Assembly (NCBI RefSeq): GCF_029633965.1
Contig: NZ_CP091277.1
Coordinates: 927,940-991,939, forward strand
DNA length: 64,000 nucleotides
Origin: Methanogenium sp. S4BF
GTDB taxonomy: Archaea; Halobacteriota; Methanomicrobia; Methanomicrobiales; Methanomicrobiaceae
Direction: 5' to 3'
A model generated the notes under the pieces. It made no database searches and was not told the DNA's origin. It saw nothing but the letters and a program-made list of their open reading frames with translations. Made by a program: the position numbers and the translations under genes. This document shows positions 40,412-50,196 of this stretch, one piece after another; the stretch's first letter is position 1; every line of letters begins with the position of its first letter.

Positions 40412-43400
40412 TGCTTTTTACACCGGTAACATACGTTGATTTATCCGGACGGGCAGTCACCCCGATAATTTGATCAGCCCGTTCAATTGTTGGTTTTCGG
40501 AGAGATACACATATCGATTGCACACCGGTCGATAATTCCTGAATCATCGTTGAAACTCGCTCCACATTAGAACCATCCAGCATCATGTCAATTTCATCCA
40601 GCGCATAAAATGGCGCAGGCATATACTGCTGAATGGAAAATATGAACGAAAGCGTGGTAAGTGACTTCTCCCCCCCGGAGAGGGAATTCAGCAGATGAAC
40701 TTTTTTGCCCTGCGGCTGGACAGCAAATGTCATACCGCCGGAAAACGGATCCTCCTCATTATCAAGGACAAGCTGACCGGAGCCACGGGTCAAATCTGCA
40801 AAAATTCTCCTGAAGTTCAGATCGATTGCCGTGTACGCCTCCATAAACGCATCATACTTCATCTTTCCATAATGCTCAATGCGCTCAATCAACAGAGTGC
40901 GTTCATTCGAAAGCACCTCTTTTTTTTCTGTTCGTTCATGGACACGTTTGTCAACCCGATCATACTCTTCAATTGCAAGCATATTGACAGCACCAATTCT
41001 TTTCAGTGCCCTTTCCGCAGAATCAATGCCCTTTTCAATCTCCAGGAGGGTCATTTCTGTCTGCCGATCACCCACCTCCTCTTTCAGACTCTCAATTTCC
41101 TCAAGAACCGTGAGTTTGCGTTCACTCAAAGATGAAATCTGCAGCCTTATTTTTTCGATCCCGGCATCGATTCCCAGAATCCGCCGCTCCACATCATGAA
41201 GAGATTCGGTCAGGGCGTCATGCTCTTTTTGAAGTTCACTTATTTCATCCGAAAACGACTGTTTTCGCTGTTCAAGTGAAGTGATCTCGACTGTCTTGCC
41301 TTCTATGCTGAGATTTGCATTGGCAATTTCATCATCGATGCATTTGTTCCGCTTCTCTATCGTCTCACGCTGTCCGGTAAACTCCTCCAGACGATTTTTG
41401 AAATGTTGACGCTCGAGCTGCTTATCATGGATATCCGCCTCCTTATTTTTGAGGCGGCGCTCAAGATCCGAGCATTCACGCGAGAGACGTTCACGGCTTT
41501 CTGACAGAGCAGGAATATTCGTTGTGTTCAGTCGGGCTTTCAGCTCCTCAATGTCACCTGAAACCTGAGAGATGCGGGCATTCATCTCCTCAATTTCGCC
41601 CTCGACATCGGCCAGAACCCGGCCACCATTTGTTGATGTATCCGAAGAGTCCTGCTGAGATTTGATAATCCCATTCAGTTCATCAGCAAGTGCCGCAATT
41701 CTGTTTCTGTACTCATCATAGAGCATGCGATAGCGGGCAAGTTCATCGTCTGCTGTGCTCCGCTCACGACGTGCAGACTCAGCTTCATCAGAATATCTGC
41801 CAACAGCTGATTCAAGATCATGATATTCAGAACGCAGACCCATAAGCTCTGCTTCAAGTTTCCGGAGTTCATCACCAACGGCAACGCCAAAGCCTCCGGA
41901 CCGCTGTTTTATTGACCCGCCGGTCATGGCACCCCCTTTTTCCAGAAGTTCACCCCCAAGGGTAACCATCCGGTATGTGCCAATCATCCTTCGTGCATTT
42001 TCAAGACGGTCGACAACCACCGTACCTGAGAATACCTGCCGGAATACCGGTTCAAACAGAGGGTCAAAATCAAGAAGATTCTCAGCATAATCGATAACAG
42101 CGGGAGAAGCCCCTCTTAATGGCGGCAGTGAATGGTGTTTCAGCTTATTCAGGGGCAAAAATGTCATCCTGCCCAACCGGTTTTCCTTGAGATACGCAAT
42201 GGCAGAAGACGCAACGGCATCCGTCTCCACAACAACATGATTGAGACGCCCGCCTGCAGCGATATCAAGAGCTGTGGCGTACTCCGGAGGAGCCTTTCCC
42301 AGTTGTGCAACAGTACCATACACCCCATCCATTCCAAGAATAGCTTCAAGGGCACGACCGCCCGCACCTCCGGCTGCCTGCTGCTGCGCCTCCATACGCA
42401 TCATGTCCCGTTCTTTTGACTGGATATCCCGCCGGACTTTATCCAGTGCGGAACGATTTTTCATGAGAAGTGATTCCGTCCGTGCAATACGTTCCTGCAC
42501 TGCTGATTTCTGAGATTCGAGATTTTTAATCAGAGATTCATATTGAGAACACTGCTGCTCCTTGTCATACTGTTCACTTTTAATCTGTTCGACTCTCCTG
42601 TTCAGACGTTCATTTTCAGACGTCCGGAAACGGCTCCGCTCAATCATCCGGTCCCGCTCCCCGATCAGATCTGAACGTCCCTCCTTTAATTCAGCAATCG
42701 TATTCTGGAACGCAAACAACTGGTCCCGGGCACCAGACACCTCATCACTCTCAGCAGAGAGGGACTCTTCAATTTTCCTGAGTTCCTCTCTGAACCGGGA
42801 CAGATCCATATTGAGATTAGATCTATCTATTGAGAGAGCGCGAATTTCATCAGAACGTTCTTTAATACTTGTTTCAGCCCGTTTTGAATTCGTATAAATC
42901 GATTGAAGCGATTCCAGGTTTCCTTTTTTCTCAGCATTGTTCCGTTCAATGAATTCATTCAATGAACGGATATTTCCTTTTGCCGCCTCAATCTTTTCAA
43001 GAATCTCTAAATATTCACTGCCGGTCTTTCGGTTGATATCTTCAGATACTGCATTAATTTTCTGTTTAATAACAGTGCCATCTTCGATTGCAAGACCTTT
43101 TTTCTCTCCCGCTTTCCCCAAATCAGCCTCATGGCTGGCAATAATCTCATTCAGAGAAACTAATTCACGCGTACGTTCATTCAGAAGAGCGGCAGACCGG
43201 CATTCCCTCAGTTCATCCAGTTTCGTCTGCCATTCCCGGTATTTTATTGCCTGTTCCCGTTCACTTTCAAGTTCACCAAGGCGGCGAATCAGTTCCGTCA
43301 GAACAAGTTCTTCACGCTCAATTCTTTCACGGACAACCTCAAGTTCACCAAGTGCCTGCTCTTTTTTCTTGTCAAACTCTGAAACACCGGCAATCTCATC

Positions 43401-43850
43401 GATAATTTTCCGCCGCTCATTGTCGGTCATCTCAGTAATCCGTGTGACATCCCCCTGCATAACAACATTATAACCCTCCGCTTTTATCCCATATTTTGCC
43501 AGAAAATCAACAATTTCCCCCTGTTTGCAGAGTCTGTCATTGAGATAATTATAACTGTAATATCCATGCGCAGTCTTTTTTATTTTCCTGCGAATTTTTG
43601 TATTATCCGAAAACGTAATTGAGACTTCAGCAGTATTTTTTCCGGTATTTACATTGAGCAGATCCGTCAGCTTCTCAGCGCGGAGCCCCCGTGCACTCGA
43701 GAGTGCAAGACAGAACAGGATACTATCGATTATATTACTTTTCCCAGAACCATTTGGTCCTGATATGACAGTAAAACCCTCAAAAAAGGGGATTCTGGTC
43801 TTTTTCCCAAAAGACTTGAAATTATCAATCTCAAGTTCAGTGATATACAA
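40404..43850 (-). CDS. smc: chromosome segregation ATPase SMC
   Basis: A 1148-residue SMC protein: N-terminal ATPase half with Walker A GPNGSGKSN near residue 33, long coiled coil, hinge at about residues 500-650 (with GGRALEAILGMDGVYG and GGAMTGGSIKQRSGGF), second coiled coil, and C-terminal half with signature LSGGEKSLTTLSF and Walker B FYALDEIDMMLDG. I start at TTG 43850, eight bases after GGGAG on the minus strand; another TTG at 43865 forms part of that binding site. It lies between the coiled-coil gene (stop at 43866) and scpA. Confidence 0.96.
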   Translation of the reverse strand: MYITELEIDNFKSFGKKTRIPFFEGFTVISGPNGSGKSNIIDSILFCLALSSARGLRAEKLTDLLNVNTGKNTAEVSITFSDNTKIRRKIKKTAHGYYSYNYLNDRLCKQGEIVDFLAKYGIKAEGYNVVMQGDVTRITEMTDNERRKIIDEIAGVSEFDKKKEQALGELEVVRERIEREELVLTELIRRLGELESEREQAIKYREWQTKLDELRECRSAALLNERTRELVSLNEIIASHEADLGKAGEKKGLAIEDGTVIKQKINAVSEDINRKTGSEYLEILEKIEAAKGNIRSLNEFIERNNAEKKGNLESLQSIYTNSKRAETSIKERSDEIRALSIDRSNLNMDLSRFREELRKIEESLSAESDEVSGARDQLFAFQNTIAELKEGRSDLIGERDRMIERSRFRTSENERLNRRVEQIKSEQYDKEQQCSQYESLIKNLESQKSAVQERIARTESLLMKNRSALDKVRRDIQSKERDMMRMEAQQQAAGGAGGRALEAILGMDGVYGTVAQLGKAPPEYATALDIAAGGRLNHVVVETDAVASSAIAYLKENRLGRMTFLPLNKLKHHSLPPLRGASPAVIDYAENLLDFDPLFEPVFRQVFSGTVVVDRLENARRMIGTYRMVTLGGELLEKGGAMTGGSIKQRSGGFGVAVGDELRKLEAELMGLRSEYHDLESAVGRYSDEAESARRERSTADDELARYRMLYDEYRNRIAALADELNGIIKSQQDSSDTSTNGGRVLADVEGEIEEMNARISQVSGDIEELKARLNTTNIPALSESRERLSRECSDLERRLKNKEADIHDKQLERQHFKNRLEEFTGQRETIEKRNKCIDDEIANANLSIEGKTVEITSLEQRKQSFSDEISELQKEHDALTESLHDVERRILGIDAGIEKIRLQISSLSERKLTVLEEIESLKEEVGDRQTEMTLLEIEKGIDSAERALKRIGAVNMLAIEEYDRVDKRVHERTEKKEVLSNERTLLIERIEHYGKMKYDAFMEAYTAIDLNFRRIFADLTRGSGQLVLDNEEDPFSGGMTFAVQPQGKKVHLLNSLSGGEKSLTTLSFIFSIQQYMPAPFYALDEIDMMLDGSNVERVSTMIQELSTGVQSICVSLRKPTIERADQIIGVTARPDKSTYVTGVKSNA

Positions 43851-43865
43851 AGAGCAGACTCCCAA

Positions 43866-44495
43866 CTATTTCTTCTTTATTTCGACAGTGTCATCTTCAT
43901 CTGCATAGATGAGAGGCTTCTTTTCTTCTCTGCCACGATATTCACGGTTGACCTTAGACTGATATACATTTGCAGGACGGTTTCCGGCAACGATGAGATC
44001 ATCATTTCTTCGTGGCTCCTGTGCAAGGGTACCATCAGGCTGCATAATGGTTGCAGTCCCTAATTCCGGCTCCACAGGCCGAATTGCAGGCTGGGATGAC
44101 TCTTCGGGCCTCTTCACCATCTTTTCAGGGGCAGGACGCGCCCGCCGGACCTCAGGTTTCGGCTTCAATTCCTCTTTGCCCTCAAGGACCTTTCCAAGTT
44201 TTCGTACCTCTGCCTTGAGATCAAGCAGTTCTTCAGTCAGCCCCTTAACCATCCCTTCCAGTTCATTAACCCTTTGGGAAAACCCCTGCGCGATTCGGGT
44301 ATCCATCCTGCCGGAACCTTCTGTCAGTCCCTTAACCAGTCCCTCAAGTTCCTGAACCCTTTGGGAAAACTCTTCTGTGATTCCGGGATCCATCCTGCCA
44401 GAATCATCCTCATTTTCTCTGAGCATCTCAATCTCCCTGTCCTTCTCTTCAATAATATGCCTGAGCCGATTAATCTCCCTCTGATTCTGTGCCAT
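43866..44495 (-). CDS. coiled-coil protein upstream of smc, with 29-residue duplication
   Basis: 209 residues, very hydrophilic. Residues 1-110 are predicted coiled coil. A 29-residue unit beginning SGRMD is tandemly duplicated (about residues 32-60 and 61-89); both copies carry FSQRV-ELEG-VKGLTE. The second half is a proline- and charge-rich tail ending DEDDTVEIKKK. The ATG at 44495 is chosen for its GGGAGAGG binding site; 44516 is an alternative. No family recognised. Its place as first gene before smc and scpA suggests a chromosome- or SMC-related role, which is inference only. Confidence 0.75.
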   Translation of the reverse strand: MAQNQREINRLRHIIEEKDREIEMLRENEDDSGRMDPGITEEFSQRVQELEGLVKGLTEGSGRMDTRIAQGFSQRVNELEGMVKGLTEELLDLKAEVRKLGKVLEGKEELKPKPEVRRARPAPEKMVKRPEESSQPAIRPVEPELGTATIMQPDGTLAQEPRRNDDLIVAGNRPANVYQSKVNREYRGREEKKPLIYADEDDTVEIKKK

Positions 44496-44621
44496 AACCT
44501 CTCCCAAGTGAATCATTTCACAGATAATCTAATAACCCTTATGTTCCGTTATGTATGAAAGGTTTCCGGGAAAACGCATAAATCAGGATAAATTTCTGGT
44601 GAGAGGCGCCAATCGTAACAA

Positions 44622-44630
44622 CATATATAC
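44622..44630 (+). promoter_or_regulatory. TATA box for glyA operon
   Basis: ACATATATAC is centred about 30 bp before the glyA ATG, and no ribosome binding site lies in the usual window. Transcription would start at or within a few bases of the start codon. Confidence 0.65.
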
Positions 44631-44655
44631 TCTTTTCAGGTCAACATTTTTGCAT

Positions 44656-45903
44656 ATGTCTTATCTGGCTGAATCTGATCCAGAGGTCTATGATATTATT
44701 GAAATGGAGCGATCGCGTCAGATCAATGGTCTTGAGCTGATTGCTTCAGAAAATGTAGTATCAAGAGCGGTTCTCGAAGCTGTCGGTTCTATTATGACCA
44801 ACAAGTACGCCGAAGGATATCCCGGCAAGCGGTATTATGGCGGTTGTAAATATCATGACATGGTTGAAAACCTTGCGCGCGACCGTCTCTGCGAACTGTA
44901 TGGCGCTGAACATGCAAATGTACAGGCTGTTTCAGGAAGCCAGGCCAATCAGGCGGTCTACTTCGCATACATGCAGCACAACGATCTGATGATGAGTCAG
45001 GACCTCGCACAGGGCGGCCACCTTTCTCACGGGTCACCGGTAAATATCACCGGCAAGTGGTATTCTGTCTCACATTATGGCGTCGACTCAGAAACCGAAA
45101 CCCTTGATTATGCTGCCATTGCTGAACAGGCTCGTAAACAGAAACCGAAGATGATTGTCTGTGGCGCAAGCGCATATCCACGCACCATCGACTTCAAGGC
45201 ATTCAAGGAGATTGCTGAAGAAGTGGGTGCCTACTGCATGGCAGATGTTGCCCACATTGCAGGTCTGATTGCAGGAGGAGAACATCCGACCTCCGTTGGG
45301 GTAACGGATTTCACAACCACCACCACCCATAAAACCCTTCGTGGTCCGCGTGGTGGCGCAATCATGTGCAATGAGGAATACGCAAAGGACATAGACCGGT
45401 CTGTCTTCCCAGGAATGCAGGGCGGCCCCCTGATGCATGTGATTGCCGGAAAGGCAGTCTGTTTCGGGGAGGCACTGAAACCCGAGTTTAAAGACTACGC
45501 AAAGCAGATTGTGAAAAATTCACGTGCGATGGCAGAAACAATGCTCGAAGAAGGATTCGACCTTGTTTCAGGCGGAACCGACAACCACCTGATTCTTCTT
45601 GATCTGACAAACCTCGGCATCACCGGCCTCGAAGCCGAAAATGCACTCGGAGAAGCAGGAATCACCGTCAATAAAAATACCATTCCGCGTGAAACACGCA
45701 GTCCGTTTGTCACCAGTGGTCTCCGGATAGGCACACCGGCTGTAACATCACGCGGCATGAAGGAAGACGAAATGAAGCAGATTGCCATCTTCATCGGCCG
45801 TGTTCTGAAAGACAAGGACAATGTTCAGCTGAAGGCTGATGTCAAGGCTGAAGTGGAGGCACTTGCTTCCGGCTACCCTCTCTACCCTGATGCAGTATGC
45901 TGA
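44656..45903 (+). CDS. glyA: serine hydroxymethyltransferase
   Basis: A PLP enzyme converting serine to glycine and passing the one-carbon unit to a tetrahydropterin. 415 residues. Landmarks: [19 protein letters not shown] near the N-terminus, [24 protein letters not shown], and the PLP lysine in [14 protein letters not shown] near residue 225. I use the ATG at 44656, which fits family N-termini and the upstream TATA box; an ATG at 44551 would add 35 atypical residues. In methanogens the one-carbon acceptor may be tetrahydromethanopterin instead of folate. It overlaps folD by 7 bp. Confidence 0.95.
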   Translation: MSYLAESDPEVYDIIEMERSRQINGLELIASENVVSRAVLEAVGSIMTNKYAEGYPGKRYYGGCKYHDMVENLARDRLCELYGAEHANVQAVSGSQANQAVYFAYMQHNDLMMSQDLAQGGHLSHGSPVNITGKWYSVSHYGVDSETETLDYAAIAEQARKQKPKMIVCGASAYPRTIDFKAFKEIAEEVGAYCMADVAHIAGLIAGGEHPTSVGVTDFTTTTTHKTLRGPRGGAIMCNEEYAKDIDRSVFPGMQGGPLMHVIAGKAVCFGEALKPEFKDYAKQIVKNSRAMAETMLEEGFDLVSGGTDNHLILLDLTNLGITGLEAENALGEAGITVNKNTIPRETRSPFVTSGLRIGTPAVTSRGMKEDEMKQIAIFIGRVLKDKDNVQLKADVKAEVEALASGYPLYPDAVC

Positions 45904-46730
45904 TTGATGGAAAAAAAGTTTCACAGGAGCGTCTCGCGAATCTGAAAGGTGAGATCAAAGACTCCGGACTCTCACCCGGACTTGCAACGGTAATCGTCGG
46001 TGAAGATCCTGCTTCACAGATGTACGTCAGGATGAAACACAAGGCATGCGATGAAGTAGGCATACGCTCAATTGGCGTTGTTCTAAAGGAAGATGTAACG
46101 ACGGATGAAGTGATTGCACATGTCAAATCACTAAACGTTGATGCATCCGTGGACGGTATCCTCGTCCAGCTTCCTCTCCCCGGCCACATCGATACGGAAG
46201 CGGTCATTGAATCGGTGTCTCCGCAAAAAGATGTTGATGGATTTCACCCTGAAAACATCGGAGCGCTCTTCTCAGGGCGTCCTGCTTTTGTGCCATGCAC
46301 ACCTGGCGGCATAATGACTCTGCTTGAAGAATACAGCATCGAGCCAAAAGGACTGAACGCAGTCGTCATTGGCAGAAGTGTTGATGTAGGACGGCCAATG
46401 GCCGCCCTTCTGCTGAACGCCGATGCAACCGTGACCATCTGTCACTCCAAAACAAAAAACCTTGCAGAGGAAGTTCGAAGGGCTGACCTCATTGTCAGTG
46501 CTATTGGCAGAGCCCGCTTCATCACCAAGGATATGGTGTCTCCCGGAGCAGTTGTGATAGACGTTGGCATCAACCAGGACGAAAATGGCAAGCTCTGCGG
46601 CGATGTTGACTTTGACACCGTCAGTACTATTGCATCTGCCATCACACCGGTTCCCGGGGGCGTTGGTCCGATGACAATCGCAACCCTGATGGAAAATACG
46701 TTTAAAGCAGCGAAAAATCATTTATGCTGA
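45897..46730 (+). CDS. folD: methylenetetrahydrofolate dehydrogenase/cyclohydrolase
   Basis: Catalyses methylene- to methenyl- to formyl-tetrahydrofolate. 277 residues. Signatures: the catalytic [14 protein letters not shown] with its tyrosine and lysine, [27 protein letters not shown], and the nucleotide-binding [18 protein letters not shown], then [10 protein letters not shown]. All catalytic landmarks are intact. It overlaps glyA upstream and folP downstream, forming one operon. Confidence 0.95.
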   Translation: MLIDGKKVSQERLANLKGEIKDSGLSPGLATVIVGEDPASQMYVRMKHKACDEVGIRSIGVVLKEDVTTDEVIAHVKSLNVDASVDGILVQLPLPGHIDTEAVIESVSPQKDVDGFHPENIGALFSGRPAFVPCTPGGIMTLLEEYSIEPKGLNAVVIGRSVDVGRPMAALLLNADATVTICHSKTKNLAEEVRRADLIVSAIGRARFITKDMVSPGAVVIDVGINQDENGKLCGDVDFDTVSTIASAITPVPGGVGPMTIATLMENTFKAAKNHLC

Positions 46731-47536
46731 CCTGCAGAATCGGAAATATCACTGTCGGAAAAGATGCCCCCGTGCGGCTGATGGCGGTCATTAATGCCAG
46801 TCCGGAATCATTCTTTTCCAAATCTTTTGTACCACCCGGGTCAGTATTACACACCGTTCAAAAATTTTCAGAGGACGGTGCAGATATCATTGACATCGGT
46901 GCACGCAGCACAGCACCGAATTCACCCCAGATCCCGGTTCACACAGAACGGGAACGGGTAACAGAAGTGCTAACGCAGATTGAAGGAACGGGAATTCCCG
47001 TCTCACTCGACACCATGCACCCGGAAGTCCTGAATGCAGCACTCCGGTATGACATTGCTGCAATTAACGATATCCACGGACTTGCAAATCCGGAATATGC
47101 CCGGATTGCAGGGGATTCCGGACTGGCGGTAATAAGCATGGCTTCAGAAATTGTCCCCGGTGATGTCAAAGGCGTGAACGCCACACTGGCAGCCCTTTCT
47201 GCGGTTATCGGGCGCGCAGAAAAAAACGGGATTGAAGAGCTTATTCTTGATCCGGCAATAGGAAAATGGATTCCTGAGCGTACCTTCGAAGACGACTGGG
47301 AACTCTGCCGTCATTTTTCTGATTTTCACGAATTACAACGGCCCCTTCTTGCGGCAGTCTCACGAAAGTCATTCATTGGCGACCTTACCGGAAGAAGCCC
47401 TGAAGACAGACTTGCAGGGACACTGGCAGTGACCTGCACCCTTATGGATAAAGGCGCCTCATTAATCCGCGCACATGACATCCGCGAGACCGCAGACATT
47501 ATCCGTGTGCACCAGAAACTCAATCAACGGATCTGA
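46724..47536 (+). CDS. folP: dihydropteroate synthase-family protein
   Basis: A TIM-barrel pterin-binding enzyme, 270 residues. [13 protein letters not shown] near the N-terminus, [13 protein letters not shown] near residue 55, [10 protein letters not shown] and [12 protein letters not shown] are the family's motifs. Bacterial homologues join pterin to p-aminobenzoate; in methanogens related enzymes are thought to act in folate or methanopterin synthesis, so the exact product is unsure. It overlaps folD by 7 bp and is followed 4 bp later by cofE. Confidence 0.85.
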   Translation: MLTCRIGNITVGKDAPVRLMAVINASPESFFSKSFVPPGSVLHTVQKFSEDGADIIDIGARSTAPNSPQIPVHTERERVTEVLTQIEGTGIPVSLDTMHPEVLNAALRYDIAAINDIHGLANPEYARIAGDSGLAVISMASEIVPGDVKGVNATLAALSAVIGRAEKNGIEELILDPAIGKWIPERTFEDDWELCRHFSDFHELQRPLLAAVSRKSFIGDLTGRSPEDRLAGTLAVTCTLMDKGASLIRAHDIRETADIIRVHQKLNQRI

Positions 47537-47540
47537 TCCA

Positions 47541-48323
47541 ATGGACATACAATTTACCGTAACCGGTCTGAAAACAGGCATTGTTGTGCCAGGCGACGAT
47601 ATCTCTGAGATCCTTCTGAATTCACTCCTTACGACAGGTCTGACACTGGAGGACGGCGATGTCATGGTAATTGCAGAAAATGCTGTCGCAACTGCTGAAG
47701 GGGCGCTGGTCACCCTTTCAGAAAATACACCCTCGCCGGAGGCTGTCAGATACGCTGAAACCTATCAGATGGACCCTCATCTTGCAGAAGCAGTCATTCA
47801 GGAAAGTGATACAATCATCGGCGGCATTCCCGGATTCCTTCTTTGCATGAAGAACGGGACACTTCTCCCGAATGCAGGTATTGACGGATCAAATGCTCCC
47901 CCGGGAACAGTGGTCTGCCTGCCGCGCAACCCCAATAAAAGTGCAGAGACAATCCGTGCCAGAATCCTTGAGAAAACCGGATGCAGAATAATCGTCATCA
48001 TCGCAGACTCACGAACGCATGCTATGCGTCTGGGGTGCAGTGGTGTTGCAATAGGATGCGCAGGCACCCTGGCAGTGGAAGATGAGGTCGGCAAGCAGGA
48101 TCTCTTCGGACGCAAACTGATGGTTACCAAAAAGGCGGTCGCAGACAATCTCGCTTCCGCTGCTGAACTGGTGATGGGTGAAGCAGATGAAGCCGTCCCT
48201 GCCGCAGTTATTCAGGGGCTCTCATTAAAAGTATGTGAAGTATCCGGAATACCGGAAATAGCTGCTGAAGAATGCTTATTCATGGGAGCTGCGCTGAATG
48301 CCAACTCTGCCCTGTTCAAGTGA
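47541..48323 (+). CDS. cofE: coenzyme F420-0:L-glutamate ligase
   Basis: Adds glutamate residues to F420-0. 260 residues with GLKTGIVVPGDDISEIL at the start, GDVMVIAENAVATAEG (family AxxKxVS-type loop), GRNP-like LPRNPNKSAETIR, and RLGCSGVAIGCAG with DLFGRKLMVTKKA further on. I use ATG 47541, just after the folP stop; there is no strong binding site. Its 3' end overlaps the convergent cofC gene by 48 bp. Confidence 0.93.
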   Translation: MDIQFTVTGLKTGIVVPGDDISEILLNSLLTTGLTLEDGDVMVIAENAVATAEGALVTLSENTPSPEAVRYAETYQMDPHLAEAVIQESDTIIGGIPGFLLCMKNGTLLPNAGIDGSNAPPGTVVCLPRNPNKSAETIRARILEKTGCRIIVIIADSRTHAMRLGCSGVAIGCAGTLAVEDEVGKQDLFGRKLMVTKKAVADNLASAAELVMGEADEAVPAAVIQGLSLKVCEVSGIPEIAAEECLFMGAALNANSALFK

Positions 48324-48920
48324 TAGTGTAATTCCAATCTCTCTGAGAAACCGGCGGGACCGCCCATTTCCATGGATTAAGATCTCAACCAGATCCTCTT
48401 TTTCATCGATATCTGTTGACATAAAAAAAGAGTCGATGACCTCGTAACTCAATCCGGCATCTTCTGCAATACGGACATGATCACAGAATGATGCACCATA
48501 ATAATCAACATGGTATGCATGCGGCTTTCTGATGAACAAAGCATTTGTCCCGCCGCCTCGCCCGGGGACAATACCAATATCAGCAGTGCATCCGACAAGG
48601 CGCCTGATTGCATCCGGTGTTATAAGAGGGAGATCAGACATAATTATCAGCACCGGTGTCTCCTGCCGGGAAAGATATGCATTCAGTGCCTCATTGAGAT
48701 CCCGGTTATCGATATGCGTCCGTACATCACGGTAGTCAAACGGAACCGTACAAAGGATACGGGGGGAACAGCCTGCCTCCTGAAGGACAGACAGTACATC
48801 CCCAAGCATGGCACGGGCAAATGCTTCCCGTTCTTCCTGGTCCATCACTCCGGAAAGACGGGTCTTCGGATTAACCGGTCTGAATGGAATTAATGCATCG
48901 ATGTGCCGGAATTCAGACAT
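48276..48920 (-). CDS. cofC: 2-phospho-L-lactate guanylyltransferase
   Basis: Activates 2-phospholactate (or phosphoenolpyruvate) with GTP in F420 synthesis. 214 residues of nucleotidyltransferase fold: ALIPFRPVNPKTRLSGVMD at the N-terminus binds GTP, LIIMSDLPLITPDAIRRL near residue 95 holds the metal, and PGRGGGTNALFIR follows. It converges with and overlaps the end of cofE. TATA-like AGGTTTATCC lies directly before the ATG, while a T-run ends the FTR gene upstream. Confidence 0.93.
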   Translation of the reverse strand: MSEFRHIDALIPFRPVNPKTRLSGVMDQEEREAFARAMLGDVLSVLQEAGCSPRILCTVPFDYRDVRTHIDNRDLNEALNAYLSRQETPVLIIMSDLPLITPDAIRRLVGCTADIGIVPGRGGGTNALFIRKPHAYHVDYYGASFCDHVRIAEDAGLSYEVIDSFFMSTDIDEKEDLVEILIHGNGRSRRFLREIGITLSLEQGRVGIQRSSHE

Positions 48921-48937
48921 GGATAAACCTAAAAAAA

Positions 48938-49240
48938 TTATTCCTCATTGCCAAAGAACAGACGGCAGTGGCAGTATCCATCATTTCTGACTTCATCTTC
49001 ATGGTATATGCAGGGGCAGATGATTTCCCGATCCTTTTCAAGATCCCCGGTTCTCATGCGGCAGGGGCAGTACTGCTCATCAAACCTGATGGTATTCCGC
49101 GCAAGCCCCTTAACGACAGCTCCAAGCTGTTTTTCATTTGGATTTACAATCCAGTCGCGGGAAGCAGCATACTTCCGTGCCCATGCAAGAATCGCTTCCT
49201 GAAGCTGATCCTCAGTCTCTGCATCAGTGTTCCCCGTCAT
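48938..49240 (-). CDS. ferredoxin:thioredoxin reductase catalytic-subunit-like protein
   Basis: 100 residues with the FTR beta-subunit cysteine pattern CPC, CPC and CHC (starting near residues 57, 74 and 89), which binds a [4Fe-4S] cluster beside a redox disulfide and reduces thioredoxin-type proteins with ferredoxin electrons. The spacing between the second and third motifs is longer than in chloroplast enzymes. The ATG at 49240 has AGGAGAT upstream; ATG 49267 would overlap purQ. No variable subunit is nearby, as is usual in methanogens. Likely partner: a thioredoxin encoded elsewhere. Confidence 0.85.
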   Translation of the reverse strand: MTGNTDAETEDQLQEAILAWARKYAASRDWIVNPNEKQLGAVVKGLARNTIRFDEQYCPCRMRTGDLEKDREIICPCIYHEDEVRNDGYCHCRLFFGNEE

Positions 49241-49244
49241 CTCA

Positions 49245-49940
49245 CTATCTCCTTTCACAGTAATCAATCATTGAATCAAACAGCTTTTTACCGTCTTCTG
49301 AGCCAAGCACAGACTCAGCCGCCCGTTCAGGATGAGGCATCATCAGAAGGACATTCTGATCTTCACTCAGCACGCCGGTGATATTTAACGCTGAACCGTT
49401 TGGATTGCTCTCCGGAGTGCAGGCGCCTGACGCATCACAGAACCGGAACGCCACCCTGCCTTCATCCAGAAGCTGTTGTGCAACTCCCTCACGTGCAACG
49501 TATCGCCCTTCCTTATGCGCAATAGGAATGCGGATAACTTCACCGTTCGTATACCGTGAGGTAAAAGGTGAGGTGGTATTTTCAACTTTCAGATGTACCC
49601 ACTCGCAGATGAACTTAGGATACTCATTTGTGGTGAATACCCCGGGTACCAGACCGCTTTCCGCACCTATTTGAGCTCCGTTACAGATACCGAGCACAAG
49701 ACCTCCGGCCGCTGCATGCTGTCGGACGTCCTGCATCACCGGCGTTCGTGTTGCAATCGCGCCGGCACGGAGGTAATCGCCATATGAAAAACCCCCGGGA
49801 ATCACGATTGCATCATAGGAACGGGAAAACCCTTCTTTGTACCACACCAGATCACAGTCAACACCGCAGACATCTTCGATTACATGGTGTGCATCCTGAT
49901 CACAGTTACTGCCGCCAAACTGCAGAACAGCGAACCTCAT
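49245..49940 (-). CDS. purQ: phosphoribosylformylglycinamidine synthase, glutaminase subunit
   Basis: The glutaminase that feeds ammonia to PurL in the fourth step of purine synthesis. 231 residues, class I amidotransferase fold. VIPGGFSYGDYLRAGAIA, the nucleophile cysteine in VLGICNGAQIG near residue 85, and the C-terminal His-Glu in MMPHPERA are all present. It overlaps purS by 4 bp. PurL itself is not in this window. Confidence 0.95.
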   Translation of the reverse strand: MRFAVLQFGGSNCDQDAHHVIEDVCGVDCDLVWYKEGFSRSYDAIVIPGGFSYGDYLRAGAIATRTPVMQDVRQHAAAGGLVLGICNGAQIGAESGLVPGVFTTNEYPKFICEWVHLKVENTTSPFTSRYTNGEVIRIPIAHKEGRYVAREGVAQQLLDEGRVAFRFCDASGACTPESNPNGSALNITGVLSEDQNVLLMMPHPERAAESVLGSEDGKKLFDSMIDYCERR

Positions 49941-50182
49941 TCAACTGCCTCAATTTCATATGAGTGGATGACAGGATTTGCAAGGAGGCGATCACACATC
50001 TCAGCGGCCATACTTACAGCCTCTTCAGATGAGTCTGTATCAATCCCTACATTAAATACCCGTGCTGTCGAGAGTGAAGCGGTTTTAAACCCCAAATTTG
50101 ACAGTGCATGCTGAATCGCCCGTGCCTCAGGGTCCAGCATTCCTTCCTTCAGTGAAATTGTAATTTTTACGGTAATTGTCAT
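49937..50182 (-). CDS. purS: phosphoribosylformylglycinamidine synthase subunit PurS
   Basis: An 81-residue structural subunit that bridges PurQ and PurL. TITVKISLKEGMLDPEAR-like start and the LSNLGFKTASLSTARVF core are characteristic. It lies 14 bp downstream of purC and overlaps purQ. Short length is normal for the family. Confidence 0.93.
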   Translation of the reverse strand: MTITVKITISLKEGMLDPEARAIQHALSNLGFKTASLSTARVFNVGIDTDSSEEAVSMAAEMCDRLLANPVIHSYEIEAVE

Positions 50183-50196
50183 GCTATTTCCAACCT

